15,953 bases of DNA, from assembly GCA_027596945.1 (NCBI GenBank), contig JADGJH010000626.1, positions 1 through 15,953 of the forward strand. Reading direction: 5' to 3'. Positions within the stretch are counted from its first letter, which is position 1. Every line of letters begins with the position of its first letter. The position numbers and the translations under genes are program-made. Of the stretch, positions 1-8,257 are shown in pieces. This DNA comes from Physocladia obscura. Lineage: Eukaryota > Chytridiomycota > Chytridiomycetes > Chytridiales > Chytriomycetaceae. The notes below the pieces were generated by a model. It ran no database searches and was not told the origin of the DNA. It saw nothing but the letters and a program-made list of their open reading frames with translations.

Positions 1-2103
1 GCTTTTTCTGCTGATTGTGATTGCTCGCTAGTTACGCCGGCTGCCTGAGATGGATCTCCGCCATATTGAGCATAATATGCATAGTATGCTGCCCAAGCCG
101 CTGCGTTTGCTGCTTCGTCGCCTCCTGCTTCTCCAGTTGTTGTTTCAGTTTGGGCAGCTGCATTTGCAGACTCATCAGCCGTAGTTCCATTTTGCGCTGC
201 GGCAGCTTGTTGTGCATATGCAGCATATGCAGCTGGATCGTAATACGCAGCGGCTAAAATGATTTGTTGATGAAAAAAGAAAAGAAAAGTTTATTGGAAA
301 TCAAAGGAAAAAAAAACAGTTAATACCTTGGGATTGGTCATAATACTGCGAATAATCGGTGGTTTGCAGTGCGTATTGACTTGCCCTAGATTATTTTGAT
401 TGCACAAACACATACAACCCGATAGACACAGAGATAGATTGATAGAGAAAACACGAAGAATCATATGCATAGTTTTTGAGGTGGGGAAAGAAGAAAAAAA
501 ACACACATTGGCATGACAAACAAATGAAAAATACTTGCACTAGTTTGGAGAAGATACCAAAAACCAGATAAACAAAAAATGAAACTTACATGGCAGAGTA
601 CGGGTCAGCGGTAGCGCCTCCATAACCAGCTGTTGCAGCAGAGTAACCCTGACTAGTGCCGCCATAACCGCCGTAATTGGCATAGGGATTCATTCCCATA
701 CCCACTCCACTAGCGCTGGCTCCACCAACAAATCCACGATGCTATAAAGAGACCGTGTTAATAATAGTCCAGGGAAAATAAGAACAAAAAATACAAACCC
801 CAACATGTCCAGCCTTCTCAAAAATCGCATCGATGGCACCGCTAATTGCTTCGCGACTAGACCCGTAAACTTTTATTGTTCTCTCGTTGTTGGCATCCGG
901 CATCTGCTCAAATTGAAGTTTGACACCAAATTGGTATTGAATAGACTTGCAACTTTCTCCACCCTTTCCAATAACCAAGCCGACCCGGTCGTTTGGTACT
1001 TTAACTTCTTCCATTTCTTGTCCGGTAGGTGTGTTGTTGTAGCCTTGAACAACACCGCTTCCGACCATTACCTGTGTTTTAAACGCGCTAAGGAAAAAAG
1101 AAGAGGCAACTTAAGAAAATGCAACGAACTCTTGCAGCAACAATATCTTCAATCATTTTTTTTGATTCTTCGATTTGTTCGTCGCTTCCTTGAATGGTAA
1201 CCGTTTTAAATCCTTGCCGAGGATTTCCGTCCTGAATAACAGTTATTTTCGCGCCCGTTTTTGCTTGCAACATTCGAATTGTTTCACCTCCTTTACCAAT
1301 AACAAGACCAACTCGATCGCCCGAAACTTCCATGCTAACTGTTGTGCCTTTTGGACCATAATGAGAACCACCAACACCTATATTCCCACCAAAACCACCT
1401 GGCCCGTTCACCTTATTACTGACAAGCTCATCGATCATTTTTGCTGCCTTTTCACACTCATCTTCCGTCCCAATCAACGTCGTAATCCGTGTCGGCTCGT
1501 TACTATCCCTGTCCTGGTTAAACTGAATCTTTGCAACCCCACTTTCAGCCTGAATCCGTTTCAGTGTCTCGCCGCCTTTTCCGATAATCAACCCGACCAT
1601 ATCGGCAGGGATGTTGACTTCGCGGCTAATTTTTGTGCTGACCATGCCACCCGAGAGTCCAAGTTTGGCCAGGAACGAGTTTGTCGCGTCGTCCGAACCA
1701 AGACCAGCACGCTGTTTGGGAACGTAGCCGGAGATTGGAATTTCGTTGTAATCGTCGCGGGGGCGTTTGTTCGCGTCGAACGTGGATGCGGTTGTTGTTG
1801 GGGTTGGTGTTGAACCATATAAATTTTCGCGCTTGGAATAGCCGCTGGTGGGAGGGTCATCATCGCGCGCGCGCTTAATCGAGTAAGAAGACGCTGGAAT
1901 CGAGTCGGGAACTGGCGTATTTGGCGGGAGTTTCGTTAACGTATTATTAAACAAGGGGAACTTAGGTACGCTGTCCCGCAGCTTTTGCAGCCGCCGTTAG
2001 TTTCGCAGCAACGGCTTTCGCTCGTTCAACGGCTGAGGATATGTCGGACTACGCATATTGTTATTGGTTGTTTTGTTTTGGCATTACTTCTGTCACTCAC
2101 CAT
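1..2103 (-). CDS. FUBP/KSRP-like protein with three KH domains (3' end outside the window)
   Basis: Probable single-stranded DNA/RNA-binding regulator of the far-upstream-element-binding/KSRP type. Seven exons can be read: 2101-2103, 1970-2048, 1130-1911, 799-1071, 590-741, 327-385 and 1-253 (open at the edge), giving at least 533 residues. Donors are GTGAGT, GTACCT, GTTCGT, GTTTGT, GTAAGT and GTATTA, and all junctions keep phase. KH1 (about residues 124-192), KH2 (217-286) and KH3 (309-376) each carry the GKGG loop preceded by VGL(I/V)I. The N-terminus has an Ala/Lys helix (SAVERAKAVAAKL) and basic patches (IKRARDD, NKRPRDD) that could be nuclear localisation signals. The C-terminal part is Gly/Ala/Tyr/Gln-rich, with DPAAYAAYAQQAA and AAWAAYYAYYAQYGGDPSQ, recalling the Tyr-rich motifs of animal FUBPs. 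FUBPs usually have four KH domains; only three are seen. The start is odd: the ATG stands alone before the first intron. The family call is firm; a specific orthologue is not claimed. Confidence 0.9.
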
Positions 2104-3469
2104 GGTTGAATTTCTTTTCTTTTTTTTTGAAATATGTGAAAACTATCATTCAATAATTGTAAAAATATTGAGAGAACTTGCTACTACAGGAATAATATTA
2201 GTGTTTGTTTCTCAACAGTAGTGAGATTCTGTGCTGGATTTTTTGTAATCAAGTGAAACATTTAGAAAAATGTAGAGAAGACAAATCTTTGTATTTTGTT
2301 GAAGTAAAGGTAGATTTAAGCTGTATTGATGAATAAATTCATTTTTTATTGAAATAAAAACACTCAAATCACTCAGAAAAAAAGAAAAGAAAAGGAAACA
2401 GTGGACTTGCCTTTCTGTCATTAAACAGAAGCTTTGTATTAATAGAATAAGAGAGCTTTATGCGGGGAGAAAAATAGCAAGATTAATTTTAAAGACTATT
2501 CACAATTTTTGCATTGGAGCATTTTGAGAAATGAAAACCTATAATAAAGAAAAAGACTTCTGCTAAAATTTCGCACCACAGACAGTCATAAATGGAGATT
2601 GGAACAGATTTGAATGTACTGATGACCACAGTAGATGCATTCATTGTTGGTGCAATCAACTTTAGTTTATTAATAAAGATATTAAGCTATTTATTAACTA
2701 AACAAAACTGTGACTTGTCTAAAGTCAAAACAAACTAAGTTACCATTCAATCATTTGGAATATAAGCAATGGCAGAAATACCTCATTTGTTTGGTTTTTC
2801 TCAAAGTGCTTTATGTAAACATTTTTCATTGAAAAAGTAGAGCAGAAAAAAACTCAAAGAACAAAATAGAAGGAAGGAGCTGTGCAAAAAATGCCATAAA
2901 GAAGGCTCTAGATTTAGTTTTTAGTATAGAATCTTAACAAATAAAAACTCCCTCAACTCTTAAATTTAAAGTCAAGCTTCTGATAAACCTACTGACATAT
3001 CAACATTAATCTCCTACCACAGAAACATTAAACTTCAGCAATGTCTCTGGGTGCATAACACTGAAGCTGTTTTGGAGAAACAACAGGTATCGGGACTTGG
3101 ATGCCAGATAAATTTTTGTTTCTATTATGTTTAAAACTTTACTGCAGCTGTCTATAATTATATTTGAAGCTATTTGATTAGCTGGCATCATACTGCCAAT
3201 TTTGGTCAAAAGTCAATGTGAACTGTTTTTATTAAGAGCTACAAGGAAGAATTAAAAATTGAATTTCTGCAATAAATTTTTGCTTGTAGAGTGAGAAGGA
3301 TGTAGTGATGAGATCAAAAGACACAATACATAAATATGTACTCATTGAAGTTGATTCAGCCTGTGCTTGAAATGCATGCCCGGCTATTGTTCTGCGCTGG
3401 TTTTGTTTTGATTTTCTCTGACGGTGAAGCAATTTTTACTTCCTCACAGAATCGTAAGCAGCATAAACT
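2104..3469. other. AT-rich intergenic region between the KH gene and RPL27
   Basis: No convincing gene. Short open frames exist (for example 2212-2421 and 3006-3209 on the minus strand) but they are low-complexity or resemble nothing I know. Near 2770-2834 (+) a short stretch reads EIPHLFGFSQSALCKHF, vaguely like the helix-turn-helix of a transposase, and stops at once. It may be transposon debris. The promoter of the KH gene should lie just right of 2103, but no clear TATA box is visible. Confidence 0.4.
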
Positions 3470-3800
3470 ATGACAGCCGCCAACACCATCCCCACGCACC
3501 CCGCCATCCTAGCCGTCGTGCGTATTTACTGAAATATGTCTTTCGTATTGGATATTTTCCTTGCGATATTTGACATGATCATGGCTAAAGCGTGGATGAC
3601 ACATCTAAAAACGGAAAACACGACAAGGAACTGATCGTAGTAGTGTTGGAGCAATTATTCTATATAAAAAACGAAGTTTAAGCTGGACGAAATAGTCGAT
3701 ATCGTATATGTTGGAGCCACTTTAGAAAATAACAGACCACATCACCTTGCACCAATCAAGACAATATCGAAACTAATTATTCTATTTACCAATAACCTGA
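3470..3800 (+). other. C-rich block and possible small coding exons upstream of RPL27
   Basis: A C-rich block (about 3472-3522) stands out from the AT-rich surroundings and begins with an ATG at 3470 (MTAANTIPTHPAILAV, then a possible GTGCGT donor at 3518). Downstream, two frames stay open with protein-like composition: one ending at a TAA near 3680 (KELIVVVLEQLFYIKNEV), another from about 3674 to 3808 (KLDEIVDIVYVGATLE). I could not join them into a single well-supported model. TATATAAAA at 3661-3669 could instead be a TATA box, and the last part may simply be the RPL27 5' leader. The opposite strand also encodes a 23-residue hydrophobic frame (3436-3507, VGMVLAAVIVYAAYDS). Function unknown. 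Confidence 0.25.
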
Positions 3801-3809
3801 ACAGCTGAA

Positions 3810-4287
3810 ATGGTCAAGTTTCTTAAATCCGGAAAGGTTGTCCTCATTCTGTCTGGTCGTTTCGCAGGAAGAAAAGCCGTAATTGTTAAGAACTTTGATG
3901 AAGGTACTGGAGCCAAACCGTACCCACATGCTGTTATTGCTGGAATTGAACGTTACCCATTGAAGATTACAAAGGGTATGGGTCAAAAGAGAATCGCCAA
4001 GCGTTCGCGCGTTAAGCCATTTATCAAAAGCATCAACTACACACACATTCTGCCGACTCGGTAATAAGTCCAGATCTCCGAATAATTCTCGCAAGTCACT
4101 TTCTGTTTCTAAATCTTTGTTATTCGATAGTTACAACTTCGACCTTGACTTCAAGTCAGTGTTAACTGCCGAGACGTTCAAGGAGCCATCGCAACGTATT
4201 GCATCCAAAAAAGCCATCAAGAAGCTTTTGGAAGAAAGATACAACAGCGGAAAGAACAAGTGGTTCTTCCAAAAACTTCGCTTCTAA
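3810..4287 (+). CDS. RPL27: 60S ribosomal protein eL27 (RPL27)
   Basis: Structural protein of the cytosolic large ribosomal subunit. Exon 1 is 3810-4060. A 70-nt intron (4061-4130, GTAATA...GATAG) splits the Arg codon of PTR|Y. Exon 2 is 4131-4287 and ends in TAA. The product is 135 residues, matching the usual length of about 136. Family signatures include the start [20 protein letters not shown] (KOW-type region), [29 protein letters not shown], and the near-invariant end [12 protein letters not shown]. The C-terminal exon has the usual basic helix ([14 protein letters not shown]). The ATG at 3810 begins the conserved N-terminus. A 5'-UTR intron ending at ACAG (3801-3804), with GTATATG near 3704 as donor and AACTAAT as branch site, is possible but unproven. 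It is divergent from the KH gene, whose start codon lies about 1.7 kb away. All conserved landmarks are intact. Confidence 0.97.
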
Positions 4288-4382
4288 AGAAATCATCTGG
4301 AAAGTACAAAATTCTGGATGATGGTTGGTGGCGTGGATATGGCCTTGTTGTGTGTGGTGGGATACACAAAGTATTGGACACA

Positions 4383-4388
4383 AATAAA
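4383..4388 (+). terminator. Poly(A) signal of RPL27
   Basis: An exact AATAAA lies 96 nt after the eL27 stop codon, in an otherwise non-coding 3' flank. This is a typical distance for cleavage and polyadenylation. It is inferred from motif and position only. Confidence 0.6.
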
Positions 4389-4690
4389 CCAGTGTGCTAT
4401 TGACATATTTTAAAACTGTAAAAACTCGTTTATACTACCAAGTTTCATTATCACGAATGTCGAACAAATTGAAACAGCCAAACAATTACGTGTTTTTATT
4501 AAACAAAAACAAAAAGGACAAACTAAGTTTTACCATATAATTGTATCTTGAATCACATACATACTGCTACTTTCATCATTGAAATCTTTTTTCTTCACAT
4601 CATTGTTTCATATTAAAAGACCCTCACAATTGCTTTCATCCAAACTAATTTAAAAAATTGCTGAAAAAAATATTGTAATTCAGAATCTTT
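4389..4690. other. AT-rich spacer, nothing recognised
   Basis: This stretch lies between the RPL27 poly(A) signal and the first recognisable piece of the minus-strand relic. Frames are short and stop-laden on both strands. No RNA gene, repeat array or terminal inverted repeat was seen. Confidence 0.5.
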
Positions 4691-4699
4691 ATCGGGTGT

Positions 4700-5822
4700 C
4701 TTGGCATCCATGATGTTTGTATTTGCATGGTTAGTTTCAAATGTGTAGTTATTCCATCAACTATTTTGTGGATACAACTGTCAGGATTAATTTGACACTG
4801 ATTTCTGTATTTTTCATTCAGCTTTGCATTGAAATCGAGAGATGGATACTTGACAGTATGAATTGATCCAACTTTTTGTGCTGATGTTTTGACAATACCA
4901 TCTGCTGCTGTTTTTGCATCTTTTTTTTTTTTATGAATGAATTTCTACAATCAAATAAAACTCACTTTTTAGCAGTTTTACAACAAAAGTTAATTTTTTG
5001 TTTTTTCACAGTGAGTCAAATACACTGAGCAAATCAAAGTAGTTATGAATAGACAATATTGCAGCATTCTTTGTTGCCAATTCTGTGTAAAACAGTGTGT
5101 CTTCCTATTGTTCTGGTTGGCTCCAGTCTTTCAACTCAACTTTCAGAAAGTTCCTGAATTCTTCAAGAGATTCAAAAGACATTGGTGAATTTATTCTTGT
5201 GCTCTTGTCTTCCTCATGATTTTTTCCAACTGGTTTGAATACTGCAACATAAATGGCTATGTAATCTACCCTAAATATGATTAAAAAACCAAACCAACAA
5301 AGCATTTTAAATACCGCTTTCATTATTTCCAACAAAGCCATCATCCATTTTATTGCCTTTTTTTTTGTTTCAATGAATTGACTGTCTTTGAACAGTTTGG
5401 AATAATAATTTGCAGCAAGTTTGAAACACTTTGATCTGTGCTTCCCACATGTTTGCTTTGTTTTCTTGCTGCCAGACCAATCTTTGTTTGTTTTCAGTTG
5501 TTATATTTTGTATAACAACTGTTTTCAGAATTACAAAACAAAACATATCCATCATGAATTTGGAGATTGTTGATGTTGATTTTGTGTCTGCCAAAAAATA
5601 CACTAACTGGTGTTCCAGATACTTTTACCACTTTACCAGGTGGCTGCAAGTTTTGATTTTTTTTGACTGCATTCACATTTGCCAATTGGCTCTGTGCAGT
5701 AGAGGCAGTTGAGGCACATAATACATGTCATTTTTAATCAAACAAATCATTTCTTCATAAGATGGCAATAAAAACACACCATCTTCACTTGTAGATCTAC
5801 TAGATCCATTTTCGGGCCTAGG
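4700..5822 (-). pseudogene. Decayed minus-strand coding relic of unknown family
   Basis: Read on the minus strand, protein-like pieces follow one another in the same direction, separated by stops and frame changes. About 5820-5680: RSTSEDGVFLLPSYEEM and IKNDMYYVPQLPLLHR. 5685-5494: GKVVKVSGTPVSVFFGRHK then NNLQIHDGYVLFCN. 5600-5370: RLVWQQENKANMWEAQIKVF. 5344-5105: YVAVFKPVGKN then SFESLEEFRNFLKVELKDW. About 5090-5010: LFYTELATKNAAILSIHNYF. About 4920-4740: TSAQKVGSIHTVKYPSLDF. The consistent strand and order suggest one ancient gene of roughly 350-400 codons, most likely from a mobile element given the neighbouring Copia debris. I do not recognise the family; no catalytic motif stands out and no intact start-to-stop frame remains. 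Confidence 0.4.
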
Positions 5823-5934
5823 CAACATCAGGTTAGTTGTGACCATTATAGGGCATCATACCATTGCACACATTTTTCCAAATTTATTTTTGACAGTAGT
5901 TTTGAAAATATCTGTAACACAAAATTCACAATTG

Positions 5935-6766
5935 AATACGTTTATACAAGTTGGCTGGTTTTCCTAATATAGGAAAGCTTTCTTTAGATATTTTATGGGA
6001 AGAGAAACCTGTAGATTTATCAAAAGAGTTGCCACAGGATTGTCAGGCTATCATTTATCAAGGTCCTGACAGAAGGGACAACACATGGTCACACAGGTGT
6101 ACCAGAAATTTTCCTTGGAATGAAAGGAAATATAAATTGTATATGACCTAGTTTATAGAAGATTGACATGCTTTTCTGTTCAATCTTGCAGAGGCAAATT
6201 CACTTGAACTGGTGGAATTGGCACAATAGAGTATAATTTAGTTTTTAGAATCTTATTGTTTATTTCCAAGAATAGAACTACTTTTAAATGCTCAATTCTG
6301 TGCCTCACAATAAAACTTTTGTGCCTCATTTTTAATTCTTCAATATTGATTAAAAACCAATTTTCTTAGCAAGGCAAACTTAGAACATTTAATCCCCATT
6401 CTTGAACTTTACCATGAAGGAAATAAACTTTATATTATTTCACTGTTATCTAATAAATAATATTTTTATTCCCAATTCTATGTTAAATAATATTTAACAT
6501 TTATTCAGCTTGTATAACATGTTTTCTAAATCTGACATTTTCTTGTGACACCATTGAGAAACAGATTTCCTGGCTTAGCCAAACAGCTAGATGGAGGCTT
6601 GAAAACCTTAACAGATCCAATGAGTTATTATCCACCCATTTATCTACCAGTCACTCAAGTACAAATTGATGACATTTGGAAAGATGAAGATGGCAAAATG
6701 GAAGAAATGTTGGAAGATGTTGTTGTTGAACCAATACCAACAGAAAGGTATAGACTCAAGCCATAA
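5935..6766 (+). mobile_element. Ty1/Copia pol fragment, copy A (integrase C-terminus to pre-RT linker)
   Basis: Remnant of a Copia-superfamily LTR retrotransposon. 5951-6151 reads NIGKLSLDILWEEKPVDL and CQAIIYQGPDRRDN, the region after the integrase core (consensus 'tPyelW.gkkP...l..fGc.a'). A frame change then gives YDLVYRRLT, matching YDLESRRVT of copy B. After about 350 nt without similarity to copy B, the linker resumes at about 6533-6766 with VTPLRNRFPGLAKQLDGG and QIDDIWKDEDGKMEEML. The same order (…TQTEVDNIWKDEETEM…) occurs in copy B, so both fragments belong to one family. No LTR, protease or full reverse transcriptase is present here. Inactive: truncated at both ends, frameshifted, interrupted. 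Confidence 0.85.
6180..6530. other. AT-rich insertion splitting Copia copy A
   Basis: Alignment by eye with copy B shows continuous homology up to YRRLTCFSV (ending about 6180), and resumption at FLVTPLRNRF (about 6533). In copy B these two points are nearly adjacent. The intervening stretch is AT-rich without a long frame, and includes a perfect palindrome with a 1-nt spacer at 6481-6499 (TGTTAAATA-A-TATTTAACA). It could be a small non-autonomous element or simple decay. Its ends and any target duplication were not resolved. Confidence 0.5.
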
Positions 6767-7000
6767 ATTTGTAGTGTTTTTGATTCTCCATTTTTCCAGC
6801 TAACTTTTGTCGCTTTCATCCAAGTCCTCAAACTGCTCTGCAATCAAAATCAGAGAACTTTTAACAGAGCAATTGCAACAAATGAAAGGGGCACAAAAAC
6901 CACAAATTGATCAGTGCATGCTCAGTTAAACCTAAACACAACCATGAATACATAACGTGCTTTAAGTTGTACAATGCCTTTTGCATTAGAGTGCTACACA

Positions 7001-7006
7001 TTTAAT
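7001..7006 (-). terminator. Candidate poly(A) signal of the F-box-Arf gene
   Basis: ATTAAA, a common variant of AATAAA, reads on the minus strand 28 nt past the stop codon of the F-box-Arf gene. The call rests on motif and position only, and such hexamers are frequent in AT-rich DNA. Confidence 0.35.
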
Positions 7007-7034
7007 TACTGAAATTGTTTGGTTTTTTGAAAAT

Positions 7035-8214
7035 TTATATTTTTGTCCTTCGCTTGAGCTTTTTGCAATGTGACGCCAGCCAGTCCATTCCATTCAAAAG
7101 CCCATCCCTTGATGTTGCACTGCATTCTTGAATATGCCAAGAGCGTCGCGCATCCAAATTATTCAAACTCAACCTATCTGAAATCTCTTGGGAATTCATG
7201 GCATTGGGCAGATCTTGTTTATTAGCAAAAATAAGCAGTGATGCGTGCGTTAACTCTGCGAATTGAAGTTGTGCATGTAACACAATGCGTGCCTCGTCAA
7301 TAGTTTCATGATTTGTTGAGTCGACGACAAAAATAATTCCAATCGCATCCTGGTAATCTATTTTGATAATTTGAGCTGTTAGCTGCAATTTTTGCATATT
7401 TTCGCTCACAGTGGCGCCACAAAACTCGAATATGAGAACTTCCTCCAATTTCATAGATTTCAAACTTATTAAGTTTGTGGGTGACTGTTTCTACATTGAA
7501 GCCTGTTATATGTGTTAACTGCCATTTTGCGTTTACTTATTATATTTTTATTGTACCTATAGTTGGTATTGTTGTAACAATTTCTCCGAGAACGAGACTA
7601 TATAGAATGGTTGTTTTTCCTGCCAAATCGAAACCAATCTGCGAAAGAGCCATGAGATACAAAAATCATTATAAACTATTACAAACCATCACAATCTTCC
7701 CTTCATTTTCCTTTGGGTAGTTTTCGAGATTCATGAGTTCAAAATGCTCACTATTCAAGCATGCATGAAAAGCCTTTGACAAAAATCGAAATTCGTAAAC
7801 TTCTTCTGGTCTAATCAAGGCAAAGATTCGAGAGATAAGTTCAGGTTGCAAATCGGTCAGTTTGCAGCGGGAGCGGCTGGAAGGATCAAGGATATGCTTG
7901 ATTTGGAAAGAGACGCGCAGGTAGCCCAAACTCAGATTGCTTTCCATTCCGTCCATTTGAATTTTGAACTTTGCAAGATCGGTGCACAGTCTGCTTAGCG
8001 CAGCACTTTCTTCGTCACCCGGCTGGTTGAGATTAGCGGATTGTTTAGTGGTTTGAAGTAATTGTGGTTGATATGTCGCGAATTGGGACTGTATTGCGAC
8101 AGTTTGCGATTGAATTGAAGATATTTGGGTCTGAAGTGACAGAAGCAAGTCTTGGATAGAGGAAAGCACAACGTTTTTGTTGTCTTCCTTGTTGGAGTTG
8201 GTGGAACACATCAT
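7035..8214 (-). CDS. F-box protein fused to an Arf-family GTPase
   Basis: Four exons: 7687-8214, 7557-7638, 7410-7502 and 7035-7357. Introns are 48, 54 and 52 nt (GTTTGT..CAG, GTACAA..CAG, GTGAGC..TAG). The product is 341 residues. Residues 16-56 and 69-96 are Gln/Ser-rich helical stretches with heptad-like hydrophobics, possibly coiled coil. Residues 119-163 form an F-box ([20 protein letters not shown] ... SKAF ... NSEHF), the Skp1-binding motif of SCF ubiquitin ligases. Residues 173-341 are an Arf GTPase: G1 GFDLAGKT (178-185), switch I TTIPTIGFNVETV, switch [18 protein letters not shown]4 NKQD (280-283), G5 CSATSRDG, and a basic tail KKLKRRTKI. Exon 1 itself encodes the first GTPase strand (GKIVM, Arf RILM), so the fusion does not rest on a splice guess alone. 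The catalytic Gln of Arf (Q71) is Ser225, and G3 Asp is Glu221. It lacks Arf's N-myristoylated helix. The first in-frame ATG after a stop is 8214. It lies between two inverted Copia relics. Confidence 0.9.
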
Positions 8215-8257
8215 TTGTGTTTTTCCTTTCAAGGACTGCAAAAATTGCCAATTTTTT

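Noticed and set aside
1175..1813. Long plus-strand open frame antisense to the KH gene (also 21-257, 805-1200, 1681-1878)
   Set aside because: It lies opposite the KH exons, whose minus-strand translation has clear KH motifs and phased introns. The plus-strand products have no recognisable motif.
2760..2834. HTH-like peptide EIPHLFGFSQSALCKHF on the plus strand
   Set aside because: About 25 residues followed by a stop, with no flanking transposase sequence. Too short to call a transposon.
3786..4094. Minus-strand open frame over RPL27 exon 1
   Set aside because: It is antisense to an unmistakable eL27 coding exon.
2729..4535. Shared string ACAAACTAAGTT followed by ACCAT near 2729 and 4517 as ends of a repeat
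   Set aside because: Similarity does not extend beyond about 17 nt and differs by an indel. No inverted partner was found.
6481..6499. Perfect palindrome TGTTAAATA-A-TATTTAACA as a terminator or regulatory site
   Set aside because: It is AT-only and lies inside retroelement debris. Such palindromes arise easily by chance in AT-rich DNA; kept only as a note on the insertion.
7035..7463. Interpreting the Arf exons as a separate single-exon GTPase starting at 7463
   Set aside because: That reading lacks G1 and runs through an intron (7358-7409) with a wrong-frame N-terminus. The spliced model restores all G motifs in phase.
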